Source of the DNA: Candidatus Vecturithrix granuli
GTDB lineage: Bacteria > Moduliflexota > Moduliflexia > Moduliflexales > Moduliflexaceae
Length of the DNA: 32,760 bases
Assembly (NCBI GenBank): GCA_000739535.1
Contig: DF820473.1
Location: 1 to 32,760, forward strand
Direction of reading: 5' to 3'
Notes under the pieces: model-generated
What the model was told of the DNA's origin: nothing
Seen by the model: the letters and a program-made list of their open reading frames with translations, nothing else
Database searches by the model: none
Part shown: positions 25,701 through 31,031 of the stretch, in pieces
Layout of the letters: each line of letters begins with the position of its first letter
Numbering within the stretch: the stretch's first letter is position 1
Translations under genes and position numbers: made by a program

Positions 25701-26568
25701 TTCTACGGAAGTAGTTATGCATGTTGCCTTTGAACGGACATTAACGATTACTGAGTATCCCTTTCTGGCATCTCATGTGATCAATGGCCGGGCGGTGCTG
25801 CCGATGGCGATGTCAATTGAATGGATGGCGCATGCTGCTCTGCATAATCACCCAGGCTTACTGCTGCACGGATTTAATGATCTGCGGATGTTAAAAGGAA
25901 TCGCCCTTCAGCGCAAAGAGAGTTATCCGATTCGAGTTCTGGTAGGCGAAGCGACCAAACGTGACGATGTATTTCGGATTCCGGTAGAAATGCGCGGCGT
26001 CACTTCTGCGGGACAGGATGTGCTACATGTGCGCGCAGATTTTCTGTTGAGCACTAAGCTTCAGCAAGGACAGCGCACGATTAATGGGCTTGCAACTGGA
26101 ACGTATCCACATCAAAATGGAGACTTGTATCACCAATACCTGTTTCATGGGCCGGATTTTCATGGGATTGAGCAGGTTGAGGCTTATGCCGTGAATGGTA
26201 TTGTTGCTAAGGTAAAAGCAGCCCCACATCCGTCTTCCTGGATCAAACAGCCTTTACGTACATATTGGCTGACCGATCCGCTGGTGATTGACAGTGGTTT
26301 TCAACTGCTGATCTTGTGGAGTTTTGCACAGCGCCAGGCCGGGTCATTACCTGCATACATTGGGCAGTATCGTCAGTTCAATTCGAAATTCTCCCCGGAG
26401 GGTGGGCGCATTGTGGCAAAAGTCACAACAAATGAACAACACCATGCCCGCGCAACCATTGAATTTCTCGACCTCAATGGCAACCTGCTTGCCCGCATGG
26501 AGGAGTATGAGTGTACGATTGATTCTTCATTGAATCAGGCTTTTCGAAAGAATACGCTGGAGATTTAG
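19702..26568 (+). CDS. pfaA: PfaA-like iterative synthase, KS-AT-ACP-ACP-ACP-KR-DH (2288 aa)
   Basis: A multidomain type I synthase with the domain order of PUFA synthase subunit PfaA. KS, about 12-450: C215 (DAACASS), H350 (EAHGTGT) and H390 (IGHTKS). AT, about 570-900: FPGQGSQYVGM and S684 in GHSYGE, the malonyl type. A Ser/Pro/Gln-rich linker with a helical stretch lies at about 950-1180. Three ACPs carry attachment serines 1223, 1317 and 1418, each in LGIDSIKRVEIL. KR, about 1690-1990: SGGARGVTAAC and catalytic Y1893 (YAVAN). The C-terminal hotdog DH has H2025 in HVINGRAVLP and DSGFQ further on. All catalytic residues are present. PfaA usually has four to nine ACPs, so this one is short. 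AGGAGAG precedes ATG 19702. PfaB and PfaC genes are absent nearby, so the product is open. Confidence 0.9.
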   Translation: MAKEQQHSEQYIHSVPIAIIGMGCLFPKARNLQEYWINIREGVDAITEIPATHWNPDDYFHSDPKAPDKTYARCGGFLPTIDFNPLEFGIVPNALEATDTSQLLSLVVAQEALRDAGYLDREFNRARTSVILGVTGAQELVIPLGARLGHPIWRKALRDAGLDEAITQDVVERIGQGYVEWQENSFPGLLGNVIAGRIANRFDLGGTNCAVDAACASSLSAVHLAMLELASDQADMVLTGGVDAFNHVFMYMCFSKTPALSPSGHARPFDHQCDGTALGEGIGIMVLKRLEDARRDGDKVYAIIKGIGSSSDGKGNSIYAPSAEGQMRAFRKTYALAGITPDTIELMEAHGTGTKAGDAAEIRSMTEVYKAAQKNGSWCALGSVKSQIGHTKSAAGVAGLIKAALALHHKVLPPTIKVEKPAPALEDGKTPFYVNTVKRPWLPVETHPRRAAVSSFGFGGSNFHCVLEEYLSRKPAIDWSGTTQILTFSADQLPELQAKLQAIEPQLSWPKLRSKAAQLRQQFDAKQTHRLVLVVEQEKTDFAKILKNAQVMLDKNQGKTSWSTPDGIFYGKGPVPGKLGVIFPGQGSQYVGMLRDLSCQFPQFQEILETANRVFQQGQNPSEIHRLSDLIYPHPTFTEEEHQKNAAVLQSTQIAQPAIGAVSLGLLKILQYFGIQPEEVAGHSYGELVALCAAGVLDTDTFFAMSKLRGQLMGQKSGDKGSMLAVQGDLNFVKQILEEEQIDLVIANKNSPQQTVLSGATKEVERAANVMKERGIRCKHLNVAAAFHSSFVADASGAFLEALKQIEIHAPTMPVYADSTAELYPDDIDQIRELLAGQLANPVDFIGIIENMYASGVRTFFEVGPSSQMNGLIKAILEGKEVETFAVDTSGGKRSGESDLARALSQLAASGYYVRIAAWDEHAPIFDENATVSKKQAMVIPLSGANYFKPKPSKPPVTRKIVTMPDNGAGIQTPLATSSVSSQPPGAAQKTAFPSGEKMSQNDRAKPISQVSTSVSSSPVSSSQATLPVSFQQPAAIIPPVPPKSPTITSLDLSEALRMTQENLRTLQKFQQQSADLHRQFLEGQEATRQTFDRLFSQQQNLLLGTFTQAVSQVAPQTEVQIVQPFRLSRQTPEPATPAVQVEQTSSQPVAPAAPLESQTPPAMSEPELSEPNLNVKPVTTTPASDTTQVESVLLDVVSEKTGYPIDMLDLEMGLDADLGIDSIKRVEILSALQEQLPDVPEIRADQIGKLQTLRQIVELLGVGRPTPPTPVSVGMPSVDSGQVEKVLLDVVAEKTGYPQEMLDLDMGLDADLGIDSIKRVEILSALQHQLPGVPEISSDQLGQIQNLRQIVDFLSVSVVTPPHQKSAKSDSVKSKTDGVDANQVKTVLLQVVSEKTGYPEEMLDLDMGLDADLGIDSIKRVEILSALQHQLPEAPEIGSDQIGEIQNLRQIVEFLTRASHISLEQLDLQPHTQSEPEPEIKMSASEASASELERNVIVPITLVSPDTRKQIALESGSTIWITEDGTGFSVQLASRLQQQGFQTQCLALSQIAEATVPESLRGLILLAPPSETFLPSFLNEAFVGLQHAGVVLRRQPAVFMTVSRLDGRFGFGSLNPAVNPISGGLAGLAKTAGREWSQVQSKALDLSPEIKDMETIADAIVDELLRIGPAEVGITPQGRIILQLEPQPLVSGVAAGRLSHKDVIVVSGGARGVTAACALAMAQTWQPTMILFGRSPAPAPEPSWLAGLTDETDIKQGIICQAGRKLGPKEVGQSYQRIMANREILRTLANLEATGAKAIYRSVDVRDAKAVKSILNEIQEQCGPITGLVHGAGVLADKRIEDKTVEQFDRVYGTKVEGALNLLAGLQSNPLKILVFFSSTTARLGRIGQVDYAVANEVLNKIAQQQARLRPDCRVVAVNWGPWAGGMVTPALEKIFASEGIGLIPLQAGAHYLVQELSLTPASAPVEIVVLNRESRKTVPEVQIIPSQSASATQIPQVSSTEVVMHVAFERTLTITEYPFLASHVINGRAVLPMAMSIEWMAHAALHNHPGLLLHGFNDLRMLKGIALQRKESYPIRVLVGEATKRDDVFRIPVEMRGVTSAGQDVLHVRADFLLSTKLQQGQRTINGLATGTYPHQNGDLYHQYLFHGPDFHGIEQVEAYAVNGIVAKVKAAPHPSSWIKQPLRTYWLTDPLVIDSGFQLLILWSFAQRQAGSLPAYIGQYRQFNSKFSPEGGRIVAKVTTNEQHHARATIEFLDLNGNLLARMEEYECTIDSSLNQAFRKNTLEI
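23266..24077 (+). repeat. Three tandem ACP-coding repeats
   Basis: Repeat units begin at 23266, 23548 and 23851, spaced 282 and 303 bp. The proteins share MLDLxMGLDADLGIDSIKR almost unchanged, and the DNA is also closely similar, while the linkers differ. This points to duplication with ongoing homogenisation, as in other PfaA genes. Confidence 0.85.
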
Positions 26569-26594
26569 AATTTCACGAATGAAATGCTGATACG

Positions 26595-26645
26595 TTCGTA
26601 GTTCTCGCTTCAGCAAGTTTTGCCGCCTGAATGCGGGACTACGAA
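26595..26645. repeat. Foldback between the synthase and the coiled-coil gene
   Basis: Bases 26595-26613 (TTCGTAGTTCTCGCTTCAG) are inverted at 26627-26645 with 16 of 19 positions matching and a 13-base loop. It is related to the element at 13895. It could act as a terminator-like hairpin after the synthase gene. Confidence 0.6.
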
Positions 26646-26704
26646 TCTCTGAAGATAGACTTTTGAAGTCTCGATTCAATGAACTGTCAATTTGAGAGGA
26701 ACTT

Positions 26705-27295
26705 ATGGCAAAGCACAAAGATATTCAAGACCCTGCAAAATATACAGAAAAAGACTATGATATTTTTGAGATGAAGCTGTTTTCACAGTTTACATCGGTG
26801 GAACAGTTAGAGGAAATTTGCATGACGCTGGCGCACTTGCCGACCAAGCGTGCCCAGGAATTGTTGAAAACGTTCAGCCAATCCGAACGGGCAAAAGAAG
26901 TTGGTTGGTTGGAGTGTGCGCTGGATGAGGGGCAATATCTCTATCTTTCGCCGATGAATAAGCAGGAAGAACGTGATTTTCTGGCATTGAAAATGTTACA
27001 AGAACTTGAAGATAAAATTGTTGACTTGCAAGTCAAATATGATGAGCTAGATTTAGCGGCCAGGAAGCAACAGATCGAGCAGGAAGCGATCACGGCGTTG
27101 ATCAAACGGGGCGAACTGGATCAGGGGGAAGTTGCAAAATTTTATGAGGTGAATCTGAAAGGGGAATCTGAAATGAAAGAGCTGGAAAAACAGATCGCTA
27201 GACAGGAAAAAATTTTTCAACAAATCAAAGCCTCGATCAAGACGGAGCGTTATAAAAATGTGCCGACTTCTTATATGCAGCATATCCATTTTTGA
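26705..27295 (+). CDS. Coiled-coil protein of unknown function (196 aa)
   Basis: I do not recognise this protein. It is soluble, strongly charged and mainly helical. A long coiled coil rich in E, K and Q runs from about residue 95 to 180 (LQELEDKIVDLQVKYDELD, then KELEKQIARQEKIFQQIKA). The N-terminal half contains short helices such as TSVEQLEEICMTLAHLPTKRAQELL. No catalytic motif, signal peptide or membrane segment is seen. GAGAGGAAC precedes ATG 26705. It follows the synthase by 136 bp on the same strand but behind a foldback, so membership in that operon is uncertain. A scaffold or regulatory role is possible but speculative. Confidence 0.7.
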   Translation: MAKHKDIQDPAKYTEKDYDIFEMKLFSQFTSVEQLEEICMTLAHLPTKRAQELLKTFSQSERAKEVGWLECALDEGQYLYLSPMNKQEERDFLALKMLQELEDKIVDLQVKYDELDLAARKQQIEQEAITALIKRGELDQGEVAKFYEVNLKGESEMKELEKQIARQEKIFQQIKASIKTERYKNVPTSYMQHIHF

Positions 27296-27317
27296 AATTC
27301 GGCTTTGAGATGGATCC

Positions 27318-27342
27318 CGTGATTTCCACCATTGTGGTCACG
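27318..27342 (+). terminator. Weak hairpin after the coiled-coil gene
   Basis: CGTGA (27318-27322) pairs with TCACG (27338-27342), and CCAC with GTGG inside, with a TTT bulge. It starts 22 bp past the stop codon. A second hairpin, CTCCTGC with GCAGGAG, follows at 27352-27373. Neither has a T-run. Confidence 0.35.
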
Positions 27343-27405
27343 CGTGATGATCTCCTGCACGGCGCAGCAGGAGTCAATCCCCTGATCCGGCAGATTGAAC
27401 GCCCG

Positions 27406-27505
27406 GCGTAACCGGCGCAAAAAGGCGGCGGCCACCGAACCCCAAAAAAACAGCAACCAATTTTCCCCGCCGCTTTTTTGAGTCCGGTTCACGACATCGT
27501 TAGGC
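27406..27505. repeat. attC-like foldback B
   Basis: The element begins GCGTAAC (27406-27412; six of seven to RYYYAAC) and ends GTTAGGC (27499-27505; perfect GTTRRRY). Between them AACCGG pairs with CCGGTT, and a 14-base stem pairs CAAAAAGGCGGCGG with CCGCCGCTTTTTTG (one G-T wobble) around a loop of about 35 bases. It shares CATCGTTAG with foldback A. Less regular than A, since the spacer between cores and inner stem is uneven. Confidence 0.45.
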
Positions 27506-27567
27506 TTTCTCCCCTCTCAAATAACACATTTTATCTCTCCTGAAAATAGAATTTTATGTGTCCGTGG

Positions 27568-27584
27568 TGTGTTTTCAAAACACA
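27568..27584 (-). terminator. Palindrome after the toxin gene
   Basis: TGTGTTTT, a single C, then AAAACACA form a perfect palindrome 20 bp past the toxin stop on the minus strand. It may serve as a terminator hairpin with a slightly opened loop. Confidence 0.35.
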
Positions 27585-27603
27585 TGAATAACTCCTTGAA
27601 AGG

Positions 27604-27933
27604 TTACTTCATATCATACGCTTTTTCATGAGGTCCAACAGTTAAAAAAACCACGGTGTTATCAGGAAGTCCTTCACAAAAACAATATTCACAGCCTGGA
27701 ATACGTCGACATTCCTCACAGATGACAAAAATGATTCGAAAATTTCGATTAATCCTGATACTCCGACATCCTTTCAAGTTTAATTTCCCCGTGACATCTC
27801 CAAGAAACTCTGTTTGTGAATATGGATCGGCAATGACTCGTTCAACGCACCGTTGAATACGATCTCGTAATGAGGCATATCGTTGTAAATTCCGATAAAA
27901 CAGTTTCTCATACTTTGGCAGATATGGGTTCAT
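27604..27933 (-). CDS. RelE/ParE-family toxin (109 aa)
   Basis: The protein has the RelE fold pattern: N-terminal helices with KYEKLFYRNLQRYASLRDRI, then the sheet LNLKGCRSIRINRNFRIIFVI and the C-terminal strand NTVVFLTVGPHEKAY. RelE toxins cut mRNA in the ribosome. An insertion before the last strand contains a cysteine cluster (CEEC, GCEYCFC) that could bind a metal, unusual for the family. The frame extends upstream to 28008, but ATG 27933 has GAGGTG five bases before it and gives the normal length. It overlaps the antitoxin gene by 26 bp, so the pair is translationally coupled. The antitoxin is expected to bind and silence it. Attachment-like foldbacks lie on both sides. Confidence 0.75.
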   Translation of the reverse strand: MNPYLPKYEKLFYRNLQRYASLRDRIQRCVERVIADPYSQTEFLGDVTGKLNLKGCRSIRINRNFRIIFVICEECRRIPGCEYCFCEGLPDNTVVFLTVGPHEKAYDMK

Positions 27934-28159
27934 TCCACACCTCGTCATGTGAATATAATACAATATCGTTGACGGCTCTACGCTGGGCAATATCCTCCAT
28001 ATCTTCATATAACGGCATATCTGGCGTCAAATAAAACGTCTGCGGAAATTCTTGAGATAATCGCATGACTTCTTCTCGAATGATCCGCCGAAGTAACGGT
28101 TCTAAGACTCGTTGAACGTCTTCAATGGTCATGGTATGTTGTTGAGAGGTGTTTGTCAT
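27908..28159 (-). CDS. Putative antitoxin of the RelE-type pair (83 aa)
   Basis: A small acidic protein encoded just upstream of, and overlapping, the toxin gene. The N-terminus (MTIEDVQRVLEPLLRRIIREEVMRL) is an amphipathic helical region, and the C-terminal half is extended and acidic (LYEDMEDIAQRRAVNDIVLYSHDEVW), typical of the part that wraps the toxin. I see no clear DNA-binding motif, so autoregulation is not evident. AAGGA and AGAAG stand before ATG 28159. The identification rests on gene order, size and the toxin. Confidence 0.65.
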   Translation of the reverse strand: MTNTSQQHTMTIEDVQRVLEPLLRRIIREEVMRLSQEFPQTFYLTPDMPLYEDMEDIAQRRAVNDIVLYSHDEVWNEPISAKV

Positions 28160-28219
28160 ATCTTCTTGTTCCTTCTTACTCTAATTTTTATCATCGTAGG
28201 ATTCCTCTTCCAGAGCTAA

Positions 28220-28247
28220 GATATACGTGTGTATCTATTTTTGTCAA
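28220..28247 (-). promoter_or_regulatory. Promoter of the toxin-antitoxin pair
   Basis: On the minus strand TTGACA (28247-28242) is followed after 16 bp by TATATC (28225-28220). An alternative TATCTT lies 2 bp further. The start would be about 50 bp before the antitoxin ATG. Confidence 0.5.
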
Positions 28248-28378
28248 GCATTGCCGATGTGAAAGCCACATGTTTTATCAAAAAACTAGCAGCGTAACCT
28301 CCCATCACCTACAAAAATGAACATTTTGGGGAACGAAAATACACCATTAGATTGTATTACTGTCCCTTTTTCGATGAA

Positions 28379-28493
28379 GCCTAACGCGGCGCTTCAGGCG
28401 CGAACAGAGAGCGCGGCCACATACACTTCAGGACACACCACCCAAATTTGATCCGCGCCCTCTGCGAAGTCACCTGCAAGCGCATCGTTAGAA
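28379..28493. repeat. attC-like foldback A
   Basis: It begins GCCTAAC (28379-28385; perfect RYYYAAC) and ends GTTAGAA (28487-28493; six of seven to GTTRRRY). From the base up, CTAACG pairs with CGTTAG, a 2-base unpaired spacer follows, GCGCTT pairs with AAGCGC, then CAGG with CCTG with a single bulged C, an internal loop, CAGAG with CTCTG, and GCGCGG with CCGCGC around a loop of about 36 bases. R box, unpaired spacer, L box with one bulged base and a variable terminal stem is the layout of an integron attC site. Confidence 0.55.
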
Positions 28494-28997
28494 ATATGCG
28501 GTATCAGTGTTCCACGCCGCCTGCTCTCGTATATGACCGATCTGTTGGTGAATTGTCCGGGAAAAATGTCACCACATCACCAAAAATACTCGTTCTCTCT
28601 TGCCGCGGTCAGTTCGGCACATTTGCGCTGCCCGGCGTGTCTTTCGCCGCTGACGCTTCTTCTTCCGATTTCTAACAACTTATTGTCACAACGAAGTCTG
28701 GATAATATTTTCTCATATTTCTTTACCCGGAAAGGGTTGTCAAGCAATTTCTGAGAAAATGACATGTTATCTTAACAACGTTTGTATAATTTTTTATGGA
28801 CATATTTAGAAATTAAAGCTGAGCTCTTTATTAGGCGTCAAAAGTGACGTGTTATCCCTCTCAGAGTCGGATTAGGCGTCTTTTGGCGACGTGTTTGCTT
28901 GACAACGCACGCTTTTTTTTAATTTATGTTTCGCATTGCCAAGAAAATTTCCTCAAAAAAACGTATGATCCGCCGGGAGAATAATGTTTTCGTGAAT
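28494..28997. other. Gene-poor stretch with short repeats
   Basis: No credible gene. ATTTCTAAC at 28668-28676 is the inverse of GTTAGAAAT at 28487-28495. ATTTTCTCA (28707-28715) pairs with TGAGAAAAT (28752-28760). Two direct copies of ATTAGGCGTC-N6/7-GACGTGTT occur at 28830-28853 and 28871-28895. Short ORFs here lack any family signal. Confidence 0.5.
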
Positions 28998-29032
28998 GCA
29001 GCCAGACAGGGGTTGATCCCCTGTCTGGCTGC
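28998..29032 (-). terminator. 15-bp perfect hairpin after the ABC importer operon
   Basis: GCAGCCAGACAGGGG (28998-29012) pairs perfectly with 29018-29032 around TTGAT. It lies 18 bp past the stop of the last permease gene on the minus strand. There is no U-tract, so it may stabilise the 3' end of the mRNA as much as end it. Confidence 0.6.
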
Positions 29033-29049
29033 TATGCCCTTCAATCGTC

Positions 29050-29916
29050 CTATTCCTTGCTGTAAGGAATGCCGTCTGCGGCTGGCGGGGTGGCGCGGCC
29101 GACGACGCCAGCCAACACGAACATGGTGATGATGTAGGGAATCATGTCAATAAACTGCGGCGGGATGCCAGCCGATGACACGCGCAGCGAAATCGCTTCG
29201 CCTAAGCCGAACAATAAACCGGCCCCGGCCGTGCCGAGGGGCGTCCATTTGCCGAAAATCATGGTGGCCAGCCCGATAAAGCCTTTGCCCCCGCTCATGT
29301 TTTTGACAAAATAGTGCGCATGTTCCAGTGACAGAAACGCGCCGGCCAGACCGGCCAACGCGCCGCTGACGATGACGCCGATATAGCGCATTTTATAGAC
29401 GTTGATTCCCAGGGTATCCGCTGCTTTAGGGTGCTCGCCCACTGAACGCAGACGCAAGCCAAAGGTGGTTTTGAAGATGATGAAGTGCGACACGACGGCA
29501 ATCACGACCGTAAGCGGCAGAATCGGAGGCGTATTCGTGAAGGGAATGAGGAGTTTACCTTGCACCTGAATTTGGGTCAGGTTAAAGAGCAGCCATGAGA
29601 AGAACACGGTCACGCCCGAGGCAAAAATATTAATCGCCAGGCCGCTCACGATCTGGTTCGATTTCAGTGTGACGCAAACCACGGCATGGCCAAATCCGAG
29701 CAGCATGCCAGCCAGAACGGCAGCCAACACCCCTAACCAGGGACTTCCAAGTTTATTCGCCGCCGCCACCGCAGTGAACGCGCCGGTAAGCATGATCCCT
29801 TCCAGGCCGATATTGGTCACTCCCGAACGTTCGGAATAGACGCCGCCTAAGCCGGCTAAAGTATAAGGCACGGCTAAACGGATGGCAGAGGCCAGTAATG
29901 CGAGTAATCCACTCAT
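29050..29916 (-). CDS. Nucleoside-type ABC importer permease 2 (288 aa)
   Basis: An integral membrane permease of the branched-chain/ribose permease superfamily, of the YufQ/NupQ kind that works with BMP-family binding proteins. The N-terminus is AVPYTLAGLGGVYSERSGVTNIGLEGIMLTGAF, a very conserved stretch, followed by seven or eight hydrophobic segments. LRLRSVGEHPKAADTLGINV forms the cytoplasmic loop contacting the ATPase. Its ATG overlaps the stop of the preceding permease gene (ATGA), and AGGAGGG lies upstream, so the two are coupled. It is the last gene of the unit. Purine nucleosides are the known substrates of characterised relatives; the true substrate here is an inference. Confidence 0.87.
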   Translation of the reverse strand: MSGLLALLASAIRLAVPYTLAGLGGVYSERSGVTNIGLEGIMLTGAFTAVAAANKLGSPWLGVLAAVLAGMLLGFGHAVVCVTLKSNQIVSGLAINIFASGVTVFFSWLLFNLTQIQVQGKLLIPFTNTPPILPLTVVIAVVSHFIIFKTTFGLRLRSVGEHPKAADTLGINVYKMRYIGVIVSGALAGLAGAFLSLEHAHYFVKNMSGGKGFIGLATMIFGKWTPLGTAGAGLLFGLGEAISLRVSSAGIPPQFIDMIPYIITMFVLAGVVGRATPPAADGIPYSKE

Positions 29917-31028
29917 GCTTGTTGCCCTCCTTTCTTCTTCTGCCAGAACACTATCAGGCGTTTGGTAATTTCGCCGCTCACGACGACAAAAATCAGAATA
30001 ATTGCTTTTAAGATCAGGATAATTTCACGCGGCACTTTATTGCCGGTCATGACGCTGGCAGAAAATCCGCCGAATTCCAGCACGCCGAATAAGATGGCGG
30101 CGAGCACGACGCCCACCGGTTCATTCCTGCCGATCAGGGCCACGCCGATGCCGTTGAAGCCCTGGCCGTCAAAGACTTCATACAGGAACACATGTTTATC
30201 GCCCATCACCTGGTTGACTCCGGTCAGGCCAGCCATTGCACCGCTGATGGCCATCGCCAGCACGATGTTTCGGGCCACGCTGATGCCGCCGCACTCTGCG
30301 GCGGTGGCGTTAAATCCGACCGCCTGAATTTCATAGCCGAGTCTGGTGCGCCTGAGAATGTACCAGATCACCAACACCACGAACAAGGCCAGAAAGATGG
30401 AGGTATTGAGGTGAATATATTTGGGGAATGTAATGCCGAGTGTTTCAAGAGGCTTGTGCATAAACGAAAGCCAGGCTTGTTCTGCAATCGGTTTGGTCTG
30501 AGGTTTCATGTCATCCGGCAGTTTATACTTCATGGTCAGATATTGCACCAGAAATACGCCGATCCAATTCATCATGATCGTGTTTACGACTTCGTGAACG
30601 CCCAGTTTCGCTTTTAAATAGCCTGGAACTGCGCCCCAGATAGCTCCTACGGCTGCTCCAGAAAGGATACAGAGCGGGATTAACAAGAAACTGGGCAAAC
30701 TTGTAAAGGTGAAGCCGATCCAGGTAATCGCAAACCCGCCCACGACCATTTGCCCTTCGCCGCCGATATTGAATAATCCGCACTGAAAGGCCAGGGCCAC
30801 CGCCAGGCCGGTAAAAATCAACGGCGTGGCGCGGTAGAGCACTTCGCCCCATCCGGCGATATCTCCCAGGGCCTTGGTAAAAATAATCTGATATACCCCG
30901 ATGGGATTGACCCCGATGAACAGATACATGATGATTCCGCCGGCCACTAAGGCGAGCGTAATGGCGATAATCGGCGTCAGAAAACCCAGGAGCGTACTGG
31001 TCTGTAAAAATGTGCGTTGCTTTGCCAC
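29913..31028 (-). CDS. Nucleoside-type ABC importer permease 1 (371 aa)
   Basis: The larger permease partner, of the YufP/NupP kind. ATPLIFTGLAVALAFQCGLFNIGGEGQMVVGGFA is the family's conserved stretch, and the protein has about nine or ten membrane segments. GYEIQAVGFNATAAECGGISV is the loop expected to contact the ATPase. Start is GTG 31028 with GGAGGAGGG upstream; ATG is not available nearby. It begins three bases after the ATPase gene stop and overlaps the next permease by 4 bp. Together with that permease it would form the membrane channel. Confidence 0.87.
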   Translation of the reverse strand: MAKQRTFLQTSTLLGFLTPIIAITLALVAGGIIMYLFIGVNPIGVYQIIFTKALGDIAGWGEVLYRATPLIFTGLAVALAFQCGLFNIGGEGQMVVGGFAITWIGFTFTSLPSFLLIPLCILSGAAVGAIWGAVPGYLKAKLGVHEVVNTIMMNWIGVFLVQYLTMKYKLPDDMKPQTKPIAEQAWLSFMHKPLETLGITFPKYIHLNTSIFLALFVVLVIWYILRRTRLGYEIQAVGFNATAAECGGISVARNIVLAMAISGAMAGLTGVNQVMGDKHVFLYEVFDGQGFNGIGVALIGRNEPVGVVLAAILFGVLEFGGFSASVMTGNKVPREIILILKAIILIFVVVSGEITKRLIVFWQKKKGGQQA

Positions 31029-31031
31029 GGT

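Noticed and set aside
27271-27492. 73-codon minus-strand ORF
   Set aside because: It overlaps the attC-like foldback and the end of the coiled-coil gene and has no family pattern.
28448-28765. Short ORFs in the gene-poor region
   Set aside because: They conflict with each other and with the attC-like foldback and lack ribosome-binding sites and domains.
28670-28772. Third attC-like site (TTCTAAC to GTTATCT)
   Set aside because: TAAC/GTTA and TGTCA/TGACA can pair, but the right core misses the GTTRRRY pattern at two positions and the arms are very uneven.
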